Source: Ruminococcus sp.
GTDB lineage: Bacteria; Bacillota; Clostridia; Oscillospirales; Ruminococcaceae
DNA: 64,000 nucleotides
NCBI GenBank assembly: GCA_021201755.1
Contig: JAJQEI010000037.1
Location: 186,001-250,000 of the forward strand
Direction of reading: 5' to 3'
The notes under the pieces were generated by a model, which saw nothing but the letters and a program-made list of their open reading frames with translations, ran no database searches and had not been told where the DNA came from. The first letter of the stretch is position 1, and every line of letters starts with the position of its first letter. Shown here one piece after another: positions 46,648 through 55,284 of the stretch. The translations under genes and the position numbers were made by a program.

Positions 46648-47259
46648 ATGATTGCTATCATTGACTATGGCGCAGGAAATATTTTTAGCGTCAAAAACGC
46701 ACTGGACTTTCTGAGGATTCCAGGGAAACTGACGGCAGATCCGAAAGAAATCAGAAAGGCAGATGCGCTGATTTTGCCAGGTGTAGGTGCATTTCCAAGC
46801 GCAATGGAAATGCTTCGCAGCAGTGGACTTGTGGAAGCGATTCAAGAACAAGCACACAAGAAACCATTTCTAGGGATTTGTCTTGGAATGCAGCTGCTGT
46901 TTGAAAAAGGGTATGAATTTGAAGAATGCAACGGCTTAGGACTGATTCCCGGGAGCATTGAAAAAATCGAAGCACCTGGTTTTGTGATTCCACATATGGG
47001 ATGGAATAAACTGGAAAAATCAAACCCTTGCCCAATTCTGGAGGGATTACCAGAGGAGGCGTATGTTTATTTTGTACATTCCTATCAAGCAGTTGTACCA
47101 GAAGCATATTTGGCGGCTTCTGTAGAATATGGTACAGCAAAAATTCCAGCGATGGTTTATGATGGAAAAACCGTCTTTGGCGCACAATTCCACCCAGAGA
47201 AAAGTGGCGAAGTCGGCTTGCAGATTTTATGGAATTTTGCGGCAAGATGTAAAAATTAG
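46648..47259 (+). CDS. hisH: Imidazole glycerol phosphate synthase, glutaminase subunit
   Basis: Class I glutamine amidotransferase that feeds ammonia to HisF. The 203 residues show IAIIDYGAGNIFSVKNAL, LPGVGAFPSAM, the nucleophile Cys in GICLGMQLLFE (about residue 77), and the His-Glu pair in GAQFHPEKSG near 181-190. The gene ends with TAG, a further sign that TAG is a real stop in this genome. It is separated from hisA by a broken transporter gene and a small zinc-ribbon gene. Confidence 0.96.
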   Translation: MIAIIDYGAGNIFSVKNALDFLRIPGKLTADPKEIRKADALILPGVGAFPSAMEMLRSSGLVEAIQEQAHKKPFLGICLGMQLLFEKGYEFEECNGLGLIPGSIEKIEAPGFVIPHMGWNKLEKSNPCPILEGLPEEAYVYFVHSYQAVVPEAYLAASVEYGTAKIPAMVYDGKTVFGAQFHPEKSGEVGLQILWNFAARCKN

Positions 47260-47274
47260 GGCGAGAAAGATTGT

Positions 47275-48075
47275 ATGGAATATATATGGTGTATGCTTGC
47301 GGCAATTGGTGCCGGCGTTGGAACTAGACTTGCCGGCTTGTCAGCAGCAACTGTTATGGTTCCCATTCTCATTGTACTATGCCCCTCTTTTCAAGGTGAA
47401 AGCGGTGCCTATTAAGCCACAGCGATTGCGCTTACATCCGACATTTTAGGCTCGGCGGTTTCAACAGGCGTTTATATCAAACATAAGCATATCGATTTAA
47501 AGCACGGTTGGATTATGCTTTGTTGTATTGTGTTGCTGTGTGTGATGGGCAGCTATATGGCATACAAAATGGAAAATACGGTTTTGAGTGCTTTTATGCT
47601 GATTTTGACATTTTGCATTGGTATTCGATTTTTGATAAAGCCGGATACCACAAAAAAGCAAGCAGAAAGCAACGCAATTTATTGGAATTGGAAGAGGGTT
47701 GCAGTTTTATTATTTTTTGGGCTGACCATTGGCTTTGGAACAGGGTTTGTCGGAAGTGGTGGTGGAATGATGATGCTGGTGGTCTTTACTGCTTTTTTAG
47801 GCTATGAACGAAAATCAGCAGTCGGAACTAGTACGTTTATTATGACGCTTACTGCACTGATTGGATTTATGAGTCACGTATGGATGCATCCTGCAATCAT
47901 TTTACAGAAATGGGATATTTTACTGATTTGCATTTTTATGACAACGATTTCTTCTTTATTTGCTGCGCAGTTTGCTAATCGTGTTTCGAATCGAATGGTA
48001 GGGTTGGCAACCAGTAGCATTTTAACAGCATTGAGTATTATTTTGCTGCCACTATATTTTTATACTGCAAGGTAG
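47275..48075 (+). pseudogene. TauE/SafE family membrane transporter with in-frame TAA
   Basis: A membrane protein of the sulphite exporter TauE/SafE (DUF81) family, about 266 residues. One frame runs from the ATG through the whole gene, but codon 47 is TAA (47413-47415), in SFQGESGAY-stop-ATAIALTSDILGSAVSTGVYIKHKHIDLKHG; relatives have a charged or polar residue there. The second half has the family repeat FGLTIGFGTGFVGSGGGMMMLVVFTAFLGYERKSAVGTSTFIMT. About eight helices. A downstream ATG could give the last 186 residues, but half a repeat protein is unlikely to work. It sits between hisH and the zinc-ribbon gene. Confidence 0.8.
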
Positions 48076-48096
48076 TGATTGGGAGGTGGAATTTAT

Positions 48097-48324
48097 ATGA
48101 GAAATTGTTTACGTTGTGGCACAGTAATGACAGAAAGCGGTACAGTATGCATGACAGATGCAACAGCTTTCACGATTTCTTTGAATTCCAAAAAGACGAT
48201 GCGCAGTAATGTCGGAAGACCTTTGGCGGCAGTTTGCCCAAAGTGTGGTGAGGTGTCGCTTTATATTCCTGACGTGGAAAAATACGTAGAAAAATTTCAA
48301 AAATATGGGGATTTTGGTGACTGA
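48097..48324 (+). CDS. Small zinc-ribbon protein, unknown function
   Basis: A 75-residue protein with two Cys pairs, CLRC at 4-7 and CPKC at about 47-50, spaced like a zinc ribbon, and GRPLAAVCPKCGEVSLYI around the second. A GGGAGG site 10 bases ahead decides the ATG; a TTG six codons earlier is not needed. Similar short proteins with an NCxxCGT start are common in Clostridia; the function is unknown. It ends 24 bases before hisA. Confidence 0.75.
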   Translation: MRNCLRCGTVMTESGTVCMTDATAFTISLNSKKTMRSNVGRPLAAVCPKCGEVSLYIPDVEKYVEKFQKYGDFGD

Positions 48325-48348
48325 TTGTGAAAGGCGGAGGAAGATAGC

Positions 48349-49080
48349 ATGATAATTTTACCGGCAATTGATATTCAAGACGGTAATTGCGTTCGCTTGT
48401 ATCAAGGCGATTTCGCAACGGTGGAAAAAGTAGCTGCGGATTATATGGAAACAGCAAGAGGATTTGAACGTGCTGGTGCAAACTGGATTCATATGGTAGA
48501 TCTGGACGGTGCAAAAGCTGGTAAACCGGTGAATCAAGAGATTTATCGTACAGTTGCCACAAAGACGAACCTCAAAGTAGAAGTTGGCGGAGGTATCCGA
48601 AACATGGAAACAATTGCGGAATATCTAAAAAGTGGCGTAGAACGGGTGATTTTGGGCTCGGCTGCACTGAAAAATCCGCAGCTTGTTACAGATACAGTTG
48701 CAAAGTTCGGCTGGGAACATATTGCCGTTGGAATTGATGCAAAAGATGGTATGGTTGCAACAGAAGGTTGGTTAGAAAAATCTGACACGGATTATATTAC
48801 GTTAACGAAGAAAATGATGGCGGTGGGCGTGCAATATTTTATTGTTACGGATATTGCCAAAGATGGCACGCTTTCCGGCGTGAATATCGACCAGTTGCGC
48901 ACGCTGCAAGAGGCAATAGATGGAAAGTGTCAGATTATCGCAAGTGGTGGTGTTCATACCATTGCAGATATTCAAAAATGTAAAGATTTGGGATTGTATG
49001 GTACTATCTGTGGAAAGTCCATTTACAAGGGAACATTGGATTTGAAAGAAGCGATTCGCCTGGCGGAAGGAGTGAAATAA
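48349..49080 (+). CDS. hisA: Phosphoribosylformimino-5-aminoimidazole carboxamide ribotide isomerase
   Basis: HisA opens the ribose ring of ProFAR to PRFAR. A 243-residue TIM barrel. Signatures: [22 protein letters not shown] with the catalytic Asp8, [32 protein letters not shown], and [16 protein letters not shown] with the second catalytic Asp near 130. RBS GGCGGAGG lies ahead. hisF begins 2 bases after its stop. Confidence 0.97.
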   Translation: MIILPAIDIQDGNCVRLYQGDFATVEKVAADYMETARGFERAGANWIHMVDLDGAKAGKPVNQEIYRTVATKTNLKVEVGGGIRNMETIAEYLKSGVERVILGSAALKNPQLVTDTVAKFGWEHIAVGIDAKDGMVATEGWLEKSDTDYITLTKKMMAVGVQYFIVTDIAKDGTLSGVNIDQLRTLQEAIDGKCQIIASGGVHTIADIQKCKDLGLYGTICGKSIYKGTLDLKEAIRLAEGVK

Positions 49081-49082
49081 AT

Positions 49083-49838
49083 ATGCTGGCAAAACGAATT
49101 ATTCCTTGCCTAGATGTGCGAAACGGTAAGGTAGTAAAGGGCGTGAATTTCGAAGGCATCAAGGATGTAGGCGATCCGGTGGAGTGTGCTTATGCTTATA
49201 ACTTGCAAGGTGCAGACGAGATTGTTTTCTATGATATCACGGCGAGTTATGAGGGACGAGGCGTGATGCTTGATGTGGTGCGGGAAACAGCAAAAAAAGT
49301 TTTCGTACCACTCACGGTAGGTGGCGGTATCAAAACTGTTGACGATATTCGAGAAACACTCCGTGCTGGAGCAGACAAAGTTTCTGTCAATTCCCAAGCC
49401 GTACAAAATCCACAGCTCATCAAAGATGGGGCAGATGTTTTTGGCTGCCAATGTATTTGCGTTGGTGTAGATGCCAAAAAAATCGGCGAAAATCAGTGGA
49501 CAGTTTATATCAATGGTGCAAGAGTGGATATGCACTTAGATTTGATTGAATGGGTGAAGCAGTGCGAACAGTTAGGTGCAGGTGAAATTTGTTTGAACTC
49601 TATCGATACGGATGGTGTACGGAGTGGATTTGATTTACCGATGTTGAAAGCAGTTTGCGATGCAGTACAAATTCCCGTGATTGCCAGTGGTGGCGCAGGA
49701 AAATTATCCGACTTTGCTGATGCATTTTTGGAAACCGGATGTAGTGCTGCACTTGCCGCATCGTTGTTTCATTTTCGAGAATTAACTGTGCAGCAGGTGA
49801 AAGTGGACTGTTTGGCAAAGGGAATACCAATGCGATGA
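49083..49838 (+). CDS. hisF: Imidazole glycerol phosphate synthase, cyclase subunit
   Basis: Uses HisH-derived ammonia to convert PRFAR to IGP and AICAR. A 251-residue TIM barrel with [32 protein letters not shown] (catalytic Asp11), [49 protein letters not shown] (Asp near 130) and [24 protein letters not shown] precedes the start. The usual partner of hisA. Confidence 0.97.
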   Translation: MLAKRIIPCLDVRNGKVVKGVNFEGIKDVGDPVECAYAYNLQGADEIVFYDITASYEGRGVMLDVVRETAKKVFVPLTVGGGIKTVDDIRETLRAGADKVSVNSQAVQNPQLIKDGADVFGCQCICVGVDAKKIGENQWTVYINGARVDMHLDLIEWVKQCEQLGAGEICLNSIDTDGVRSGFDLPMLKAVCDAVQIPVIASGGAGKLSDFADAFLETGCSAALAASLFHFRELTVQQVKVDCLAKGIPMR

Positions 49839-49856
49839 GGAAAACGAGGTGAAACA

Positions 49857-50207
49857 ATGGTAAAAATTGATATGAATCACTTGGAAAAATATTTTGTCAA
49901 AAGCGAATTGATTCCGGCGATCGCATTTGACATAGATACCAAAACGGTTTTGATGCTGGCGTATATGAATGCAGAAAGCTTGAAAAAAACACTAGAGACG
50001 GGGTATACTTGGTATTGGAGCCGCTCCAGACAGGAACTTTGGAACAAGGGTGCAACCAGTAGTCATTTGCAAAAAGTAATTTCAATTTACAGCGACTGCG
50101 ACGACGACACGCTGTTATTGAATGTGAAGCAGACGGGAGTGGCTTGTCATACTGGTGCTTATAGCTGCTTTTTTAATGAAATTTATCGAGAGGACGAAGA
50201 AAAATGA
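49857..50207 (+). CDS. hisI: Phosphoribosyl-AMP cyclohydrolase
   Basis: Zinc enzyme opening the purine ring of PR-AMP. The 116 residues are the stand-alone cyclohydrolase (not fused to HisE): [38 protein letters not shown], then the metal ligands [21 protein letters not shown]. It has an in-frame A7 run near 49983 without lesion. The stop overlaps hisE (ATGA). Confidence 0.97.
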   Translation: MVKIDMNHLEKYFVKSELIPAIAFDIDTKTVLMLAYMNAESLKKTLETGYTWYWSRSRQELWNKGATSSHLQKVISIYSDCDDDTLLLNVKQTGVACHTGAYSCFFNEIYREDEEK

Positions 50208-50551
50208 ACGCATTAGAAGAATTATATGAAGTAGTACTTCGCCGCAAGGCATTGTATGACAGTGGTGAAGTAGATATCGAATCGCAAAAATCTTACACCT
50301 GTTACCTGTTTTCTAAAGGGCAGGACAAGATTTTGAAGAAGTGCGGTGAGGAGTGTTCTGAGACAATCATTGCCGCAAAGAATAACGACAACGACGAATT
50401 GAAAAATGAGATTGCTGACCTGATGTATCACCTGATGGTATTGTGCGTACAGCAGGGTTTACCTTGGTCTGAGGTGGAAACTGTATTGGAAGAGCGTAGC
50501 CAGAAGATTGGAAATCTCAAAACATTCAAGAATGTAGATCACAATTCGTGA
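50204..50551 (+). CDS. hisE: Phosphoribosyl-ATP pyrophosphatase
   Basis: Hydrolyses PR-ATP to PR-AMP. The 115-residue helical protein of the MazG superfamily shows [50 protein letters not shown], with the Glu-rich metal site EExxE and ExxD. Last gene of the his operon, followed by a terminator. Confidence 0.96.
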   Translation: MNALEELYEVVLRRKALYDSGEVDIESQKSYTCYLFSKGQDKILKKCGEECSETIIAAKNNDNDELKNEIADLMYHLMVLCVQQGLPWSEVETVLEERSQKIGNLKTFKNVDHNS

Positions 50552-50598
50552 GCAGCTATGTGATATATTATAATTATAATAGAAATAGTAATTATACT

Positions 50599-50634
50599 AC
50601 TGCATTTTCCCGAAAAGGGAAGGTGCAGTTTTTT
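50599..50634 (+). terminator. Terminator of the his operon
   Basis: ACTGCATTTTCCC pairs with GGGAAGGTGCAGT (13 pairs, two of them T-G), followed by a run of six T. Confidence 0.9.
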
Positions 50635-50663
50635 GTACAGCTTAAAAAAACATAAAAAAACAC

Positions 50664-50692
50664 TTGACAAATACCCCTGAGGGGTATATAAT
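50664..50692 (+). promoter_or_regulatory. Copper-regulated promoter with CsoR operator
   Basis: TTGACA, 17 bases, TATAAT, with the inverted repeat TACCCC-TGA-GGGGTA (50672-50686) filling nearly the whole spacer. This is the known CsoR operator type (G-tract inverted repeat TACCCC...GGGGTA). Bound CsoR would block RNA polymerase until Cu(I) releases it. Confidence 0.9.
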
Positions 50693-50728
50693 ATAGATGT
50701 GGAATACACTGGAAAGGAGTGGAGCGAA

Positions 50729-51043
50729 ATGAATGAAGATGTCGAAAAACAATGTTCTTGTTGTCAAAGAAAAAAGGAACGTTCTGAAGCGGAAGTAAAA
50801 AAGTTGACGAATCGCTTAAACCGTATCGAGGGACAAATTCGAGGAATTCGTAATATGGTGGAGCAAAATGCCTATTGTACCGATATTTTGGTACAGGTGA
50901 CTGCTGCGACGGCAGCATTGAACGCATTTAATAAGGAATTGCTTGCCAATCATATTCGCACCTGTGTGGCAGATGATATCCGTGCAGGGAAAGACGAAGT
51001 CATCGACGATTTGGTTGATACGCTGCAAAAGCTGATGAAATAA
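50729..51043 (+). CDS. csoR: Copper-sensing repressor CsoR
   Basis: A 104-residue all-helical repressor that leaves DNA when Cu(I) binds. The Cu ligands Cys50 (AYCTDIL), His75 and Cys79 (NHIRTCVAD) are present. LTNRLNRIEGQIRGIRNMV is the family's DNA-contact helix. The N-terminus has an extra Cys group (CSCC, residues 9-12). AAAGGAG precedes this ATG; an earlier in-frame ATG lies close to the promoter. It regulates itself and the two copper genes after it through the operator upstream. Confidence 0.93.
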   Translation: MNEDVEKQCSCCQRKKERSEAEVKKLTNRLNRIEGQIRGIRNMVEQNAYCTDILVQVTAATAALNAFNKELLANHIRTCVADDIRAGKDEVIDDLVDTLQKLMK

Positions 51044-51058
51044 ACAGGAGGTGATACT

Positions 51059-51421
51059 ATGGGAACAGCAATTGTGATTCTTGTTTTGGCGGTAATTGTT
51101 GTTGTTGCAATAATTAGCAGCCGAAAGCATTTCAAAGGACAGGGTGGTTGCTGTGGCGGCAATGCAGACAAATCAGAGAAGAAAAAGCTAGACCACATGA
51201 TCGCCCGAAAAATTGTGCATATCGAGGGAATGCACTGTGAAAACTGTAAAAATCGCATTGAACGACAAATCAATCGGATTGATGGTGCAGCAGCGGAGGT
51301 GCAACTAAAAAAGAACATTGCCATTGTGACGCTGTCCGATCCGATTTCAGATGATGTGCTGATACAAGCCATAGAACGTTTGGATTTTCACGTCACGAGC
51401 GTAGATACGGAGGAGGTATAA
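51059..51421 (+). CDS. Membrane-anchored heavy-metal-associated (HMA) domain protein
   Basis: A 120-residue protein with one N-terminal membrane helix (about residues 4-21), a Cys pair in GQGGCCGG (28-35), a basic linker and a ferredoxin-like HMA domain about 50-120 with GMHCENCKNRIERQINRIDG. It probably passes Cu(I) at the inner membrane face to CopA, whose start follows its stop by one base. AGGAGG lies 8 bases ahead of the ATG. The second, double-Cys patch by the membrane could be another metal site. The function is inferred from fold and context. Confidence 0.8.
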   Translation: MGTAIVILVLAVIVVVAIISSRKHFKGQGGCCGGNADKSEKKKLDHMIARKIVHIEGMHCENCKNRIERQINRIDGAAAEVQLKKNIAIVTLSDPISDDVLIQAIERLDFHVTSVDTEEV

Positions 51422-53956
51422 ATGGAGCAGTATTCGATTACAGGCATGAGTTGTGCGGCGTGCAGTACACGAGTAGAAAAAGCGGTTTCAAAAGTACCCG
51501 GTGTTACAAGCTGTTCTGTCAGCTTGCTGACCAATTCCATGGGAGTGGAAGGAACAGCATCTTCAAAAGCAATTATGGAAGCAGTGACGAAAGCAGGTTA
51601 TGGTGCTGCGCTAAAAAAAAGCAGCAATGCAACAAATAGTACGTCCTATGATGAAATGGAATTGGAGGATAAGGAAACACCACAGTTAAAACGACGATTG
51701 ATTTGGTCTGTAGTCTTTCTCGTGGTTCTCATGTATTTTTCTATGGGGCATACCATGTGGGGGTGGCCACTGCCATCTTTTTTTAACGAAAATCATGTGG
51801 CAATGGGTCTGGTGCAGCTTCTGTTGACGATGATTATTATGGTGATTCATCGAAAATTCTTCATCAATGGTTGGAAAGGATTGGTGCATCGCTCTCCGAA
51901 TATGGATACACTGGTGGCATTAGGTGCTGGTGCATCGTTTGTTTATAGCTTGTACGCACTGTTCGCCATGACCGATGCGCAGGTGAACGGCGGCTCAGAT
52001 GCGGCAATGCACTGGATGCACGAGTTTTATTTTGAATCTGCTGCGATGATTTTGACGCTGATTACGATTGGCAAAACGTTGGAGGCATATTCTAAAGGGA
52101 AAACGACGGATGCATTAAAAGGCTTAATGCAGCTCGCCCCAAAAACGGCGGTGATTTTGCGTGATGGGGAAGAAATTACCGTTCCAATCGAACAAATCCA
52201 GAGAGGAAGTCAATTTGTGGTGCACCCTGGAGAAGCGATTCCGGTGGACGGTGTGATTTTGGAGGGACACAGTGCTATAGATAAATCTGCTTTAACGGGA
52301 GAGAGTGTTCCTGTAGACAAGACAGAGGGAGATGCGATCTCTGCTGCAACCATCAATCGCTCTGGCTTTATTCGATGTGAAGCCACCCGTGTGGGAGAAG
52401 ATACGACGTTATCTCAAATCATTCGCATGGTCAGCGATGCTGCTGCTACAAAAGTACCTATTGCAAGAATAGCAAATAAAGTTTCCGGCGTTTTTGTTCC
52501 CACGATAATTGCTATTGCTGTTGTTACTATTATCGTTTGGCTATTGGTGGGACAAACGGTGGGATATGCGCTGGCAAGGGGCATCTCTGTACTCGTTATC
52601 AGTTGTCCCTGTGCCTTGGGGCTAGCAACGCCAGTTGCCATTATGGTAGGAAATGGCGTTGGTGCAAAAAATGGGATACTCTTTAAAACGGCAGTCTCCT
52701 TGGAAGAAACTGGGAAAATGCAAATTGTTGCGTTGGATAAAACCGGGACGATTACCGTGGGTGCACCAAAAGTGACAGATCTTATTCCAGCGGTTAGCAT
52801 CAGTGAAGCGGAATTGCTTCGTTTTGCATTTGCACTAGAACAAAAAAGTGAACATCCTTTGGCAAAGGCGATTTTACAATGCGCACAGGAACGACAGGTG
52901 CAGACGATGAAGGTTACTGATTTCACGGCACTGCCCGGCAATGGCTTGACAGCAATGTTGGAGGGAAAGCGGCTATATGGCGGAAATTTCACACTGATTT
53001 CCACAAAAGCGGAGATTTCACCGGAAATGCGATCTAAAGCGCAAGAACTTTCTGCATCCGGCAAAACGCCACTGTTTTTTAGTGCAGATGGGCAGCTTTT
53101 GGGAATCATTGCTGTAGCGGATGTGATCAAGGAGGAAAGTCCCGAAGCCATTCGACAGCTGCAAAACATGGGTATTTATGTGGTTATGCTCACCGGCGAT
53201 AATCAGCGTACCGCACAGGCAGTGGGACAACAAGCCGGTGTAAATCAAGTTATCGCCGATGTGCTTCCAGATGGAAAAGAATCTGTGATTCGCCAGCTTC
53301 ACGAACAAGGTAAGGTGATTATGGTGGGTGATGGTATCAATGATGCACCGGCACTGACCCGTGCGGATACTGGCATTGCCATTGGTGCAGGAACGGACGT
53401 TGCAATCGATGCAGCGGACGTGGTTTTGATGAACAGCCGATTGACGGATGTTCCCGCAGCTATTCGCCTGAGTCGTGCAGTACTCCGAAATATTCACGAG
53501 AATTTATTCTGGGCCTTTATTTATAACATCGTGGGCATTCCACTGGCGGCTGGACTTTGGATTCCACTGCTCGGTTGGTCTATGAGTCCTATGTACGGTG
53601 CAGCGGCGATGAGCTTGTCTAGCTTTTGTGTCGTGATGAATGCATTGCGACTCAACTTGTTTCATTTGAAACGGAGTAGTCACGATCGAATACAGAGGCA
53701 TCCGATTACGGCGGTTACTATCAATCAAATTCAAAAATCACAGGAGGAAAATCAAATGGAAGTTATCTTAAATGTCAAGGATATGATGTGCAGTTATTGC
53801 GAGGCAACAGTGCAAAAAGCAGTGGAGGCGTTTTCACAAGTGGATTCGGCGAAAGCAGATCACGAATCTGGTACGGTTGCAGTGAAGTTGAATGCTGCGA
53901 TAGATGGAAACTTGTTGAAACAGGCGATTATAGACAAGGGATATGAGGTCGAATAA
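51422..53956 (+). CDS. copA: Copper-exporting P1B-type ATPase fused to a C-terminal CopZ-like HMA domain
   Basis: An 844-residue P-type ATPase that pumps Cu(I) out of the cell. Order: N-terminal HMA (GMSCAACSTRVEKAV, 1-65), eight membrane helices, phosphatase TGES near 293, Cu site CPC near 397, phosphorylated Asp in DKTGT near 438, nucleotide site SEHPLAKAI near 475, hinge GDGINDAPAL near 637, and last helices to about 750. Residues 779-844 form an extra HMA (MEVILNVKDMMCSYCEATVQ), which is unusual at this end. Directly before it an internal AGGAGG and in-frame ATG could also give the free chaperone. It has an in-frame A8 run at 51613 without lesion. Confidence 0.94.
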   Translation: MEQYSITGMSCAACSTRVEKAVSKVPGVTSCSVSLLTNSMGVEGTASSKAIMEAVTKAGYGAALKKSSNATNSTSYDEMELEDKETPQLKRRLIWSVVFLVVLMYFSMGHTMWGWPLPSFFNENHVAMGLVQLLLTMIIMVIHRKFFINGWKGLVHRSPNMDTLVALGAGASFVYSLYALFAMTDAQVNGGSDAAMHWMHEFYFESAAMILTLITIGKTLEAYSKGKTTDALKGLMQLAPKTAVILRDGEEITVPIEQIQRGSQFVVHPGEAIPVDGVILEGHSAIDKSALTGESVPVDKTEGDAISAATINRSGFIRCEATRVGEDTTLSQIIRMVSDAAATKVPIARIANKVSGVFVPTIIAIAVVTIIVWLLVGQTVGYALARGISVLVISCPCALGLATPVAIMVGNGVGAKNGILFKTAVSLEETGKMQIVALDKTGTITVGAPKVTDLIPAVSISEAELLRFAFALEQKSEHPLAKAILQCAQERQVQTMKVTDFTALPGNGLTAMLEGKRLYGGNFTLISTKAEISPEMRSKAQELSASGKTPLFFSADGQLLGIIAVADVIKEESPEAIRQLQNMGIYVVMLTGDNQRTAQAVGQQAGVNQVIADVLPDGKESVIRQLHEQGKVIMVGDGINDAPALTRADTGIAIGAGTDVAIDAADVVLMNSRLTDVPAAIRLSRAVLRNIHENLFWAFIYNIVGIPLAAGLWIPLLGWSMSPMYGAAAMSLSSFCVVMNALRLNLFHLKRSSHDRIQRHPITAVTINQIQKSQEENQMEVILNVKDMMCSYCEATVQKAVEAFSQVDSAKADHESGTVAVKLNAAIDGNLLKQAIIDKGYEVE
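53742..53758 (+). promoter_or_regulatory. Internal ribosome binding site and ATG for a free CopZ-like protein
   Basis: AGGAGG at 53742-53747, 8 bases, ATG at 53756, in the copA frame at codon 779. Translation here would yield a 66-residue stand-alone HMA chaperone (53756-53956) of CopZ length. Confidence 0.65.
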
Positions 53957-53984
53957 AATATTTCATTTTCCAGAAGCAGAGAAG

Positions 53985-54013
53985 TGACGGAGGTTATTCC
54001 TTCGTCATTTTTT
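53985..54013 (+). terminator. Terminator of the copper operon
   Basis: TGACGGAGG pairs with CCTTCGTCA (one G-T), loop TTATT, followed by a run of six T. Confidence 0.85.
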
Positions 54014-54069
54014 ACATTGGTATGCACTATCCTGAAATGTAAATTTTTTGTGAATTACCATAACGACCG

Positions 54070-54098
54070 TTGACATTGGGAAAGAATTGTAGTATAAT
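54070..54098 (+). promoter_or_regulatory. Sigma-A promoter of the rpsL-rpsG-fusA operon
   Basis: TTGACA, 17 bases, TATAAT. Both hexamers are perfect, 66 bases before the rpsL ATG. Confidence 0.8.
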
Positions 54099-54164
54099 CA
54101 AAATTGTATGACACTGTTTAAAAACGCAGGTTGTACGGAATTTCATAGCAAGGGAGGAAAAATT

Positions 54165-54587
54165 ATGCCTACGTTTAATCAGTTGGTACGGAAGGGCAGA
54201 AAGGTACAGCAGTACAAATCTACCGCTCCAGCACTGCAAAAGGGCTACAATGCCAAGAAGAAGATCACAACGAACCAAAGCTCGCCCCAAAAGAGAGGCG
54301 TTTGCACAGCAGTTCGTACGGCTACACCGAAGAAGCCGAACTCCGCAATGCGGAAAATTGCCAGAGTAAAGCTGACAAATGGCTATGAGGTAACTTCTTA
54401 TATTCCGGGTATTGGTCACAATCTTCAGGAACACAGCGTGGTTCTGATTCGTGGCGGTCGTGTTAAGGATCTGCCTGGTGTACGTTATCATATTATCCGT
54501 GGTACACTGGATGCACAGGGTGTTGCAAATCGGATGCAGGCACGTTCCAAGTATGGCGCAAAGCGACCGAAAGCTGGCAAGAAGTAA
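54165..54587 (+). CDS. rpsL: 30S ribosomal protein S12
   Basis: S12 sits at the decoding centre. The 140 residues show [95 protein letters not shown]. The TPKKPNS lysine is wild type, as in streptomycin-sensitive strains. AGGGAGG lies ahead of the ATG. The 3' gap to rpsG is long (196 bases) and structured. Confidence 0.97.
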   Translation: MPTFNQLVRKGRKVQQYKSTAPALQKGYNAKKKITTNQSSPQKRGVCTAVRTATPKKPNSAMRKIARVKLTNGYEVTSYIPGIGHNLQEHSVVLIRGGRVKDLPGVRYHIIRGTLDAQGVANRMQARSKYGAKRPKAGKK

Positions 54588-54641
54588 TTATTGAGATATC
54601 TGAAATCTCACGTAACAGGAAAACACAAGATCGCCACGGGA

Positions 54642-54705
54642 AGTGGAGATTTGCATATAGATTGTGCAGACTTTTTTAAGCTTGCACAGCGTGTGCCTCT
54701 CCATT
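54642..54705 (+). other. Structured RNA element between rpsL and rpsG
   Basis: AGTGGAGA (54642-54649) pairs with TCTCCATT (54698-54705), enclosing a second stem TGTGCA (54663-54668)/TGCACA (54683-54688). No terminator T-run follows. In E. coli the S12-S7 gap is the S7 repressor site; a similar role here is inference. Confidence 0.5.
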
Positions 54706-54783
54706 GGTCCTACGGTCGGCAGTGCATGAAGCTGCTCGATTGAGTACCTGTGAATTCATATCTTATGAAGGAGGGAAGCGAAA

Positions 54784-55254
54784 ATGCCAAGAAGAGGTAA
54801 AATCGCAAAACGTGACGTGCTGGAGGATCCAATTTATCATTCCAAGCTCGTAACTCGTCTCATTAACAATGTAATGATTGACGGCAAAAAAGGCGTTGCA
54901 CAAAAGATCGTCTATAGTGCATTTGACATCGTTGCAGAAAAGACTGGCAAGGATGCGTTGGAAGTGTTTCAACAGGCAATGGACAATGTTATGCCTCAGT
55001 TAGAGGTAAAAGCACGCCGTATGGGCGGTGCAACGTATCAGGTTCCGATGGAGGTTCGTCCGGAACGCCGTCAGACGCTGGGTCTGCGCTGGATTACAAA
55101 GTACTCCAGAGAGCGGAACGAGAGAACTATGAAAGAGCGTCTGGCAGGAGAAATCCTCGACGCAGTGAACAATACCGGCGGTGCTTGCAAGAAGCGTGAC
55201 GATACACACAAAATGGCAGAGGCCAACAAGGCATTTGCACATTATCGCTGGTAA
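54784..55254 (+). CDS. rpsG: 30S ribosomal protein S7
   Basis: S7 nucleates the 30S head. The 156 residues show [67 protein letters not shown] and [24 protein letters not shown] lies 8 bases ahead of the ATG. fusA follows 30 bases later. Confidence 0.97.
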   Translation: MPRRGKIAKRDVLEDPIYHSKLVTRLINNVMIDGKKGVAQKIVYSAFDIVAEKTGKDALEVFQQAMDNVMPQLEVKARRMGGATYQVPMEVRPERRQTLGLRWITKYSRERNERTMKERLAGEILDAVNNTGGACKKRDDTHKMAEANKAFAHYRW

Positions 55255-55284
55255 TCGTCGGAACACAAAAAGGGAGGATTATCG

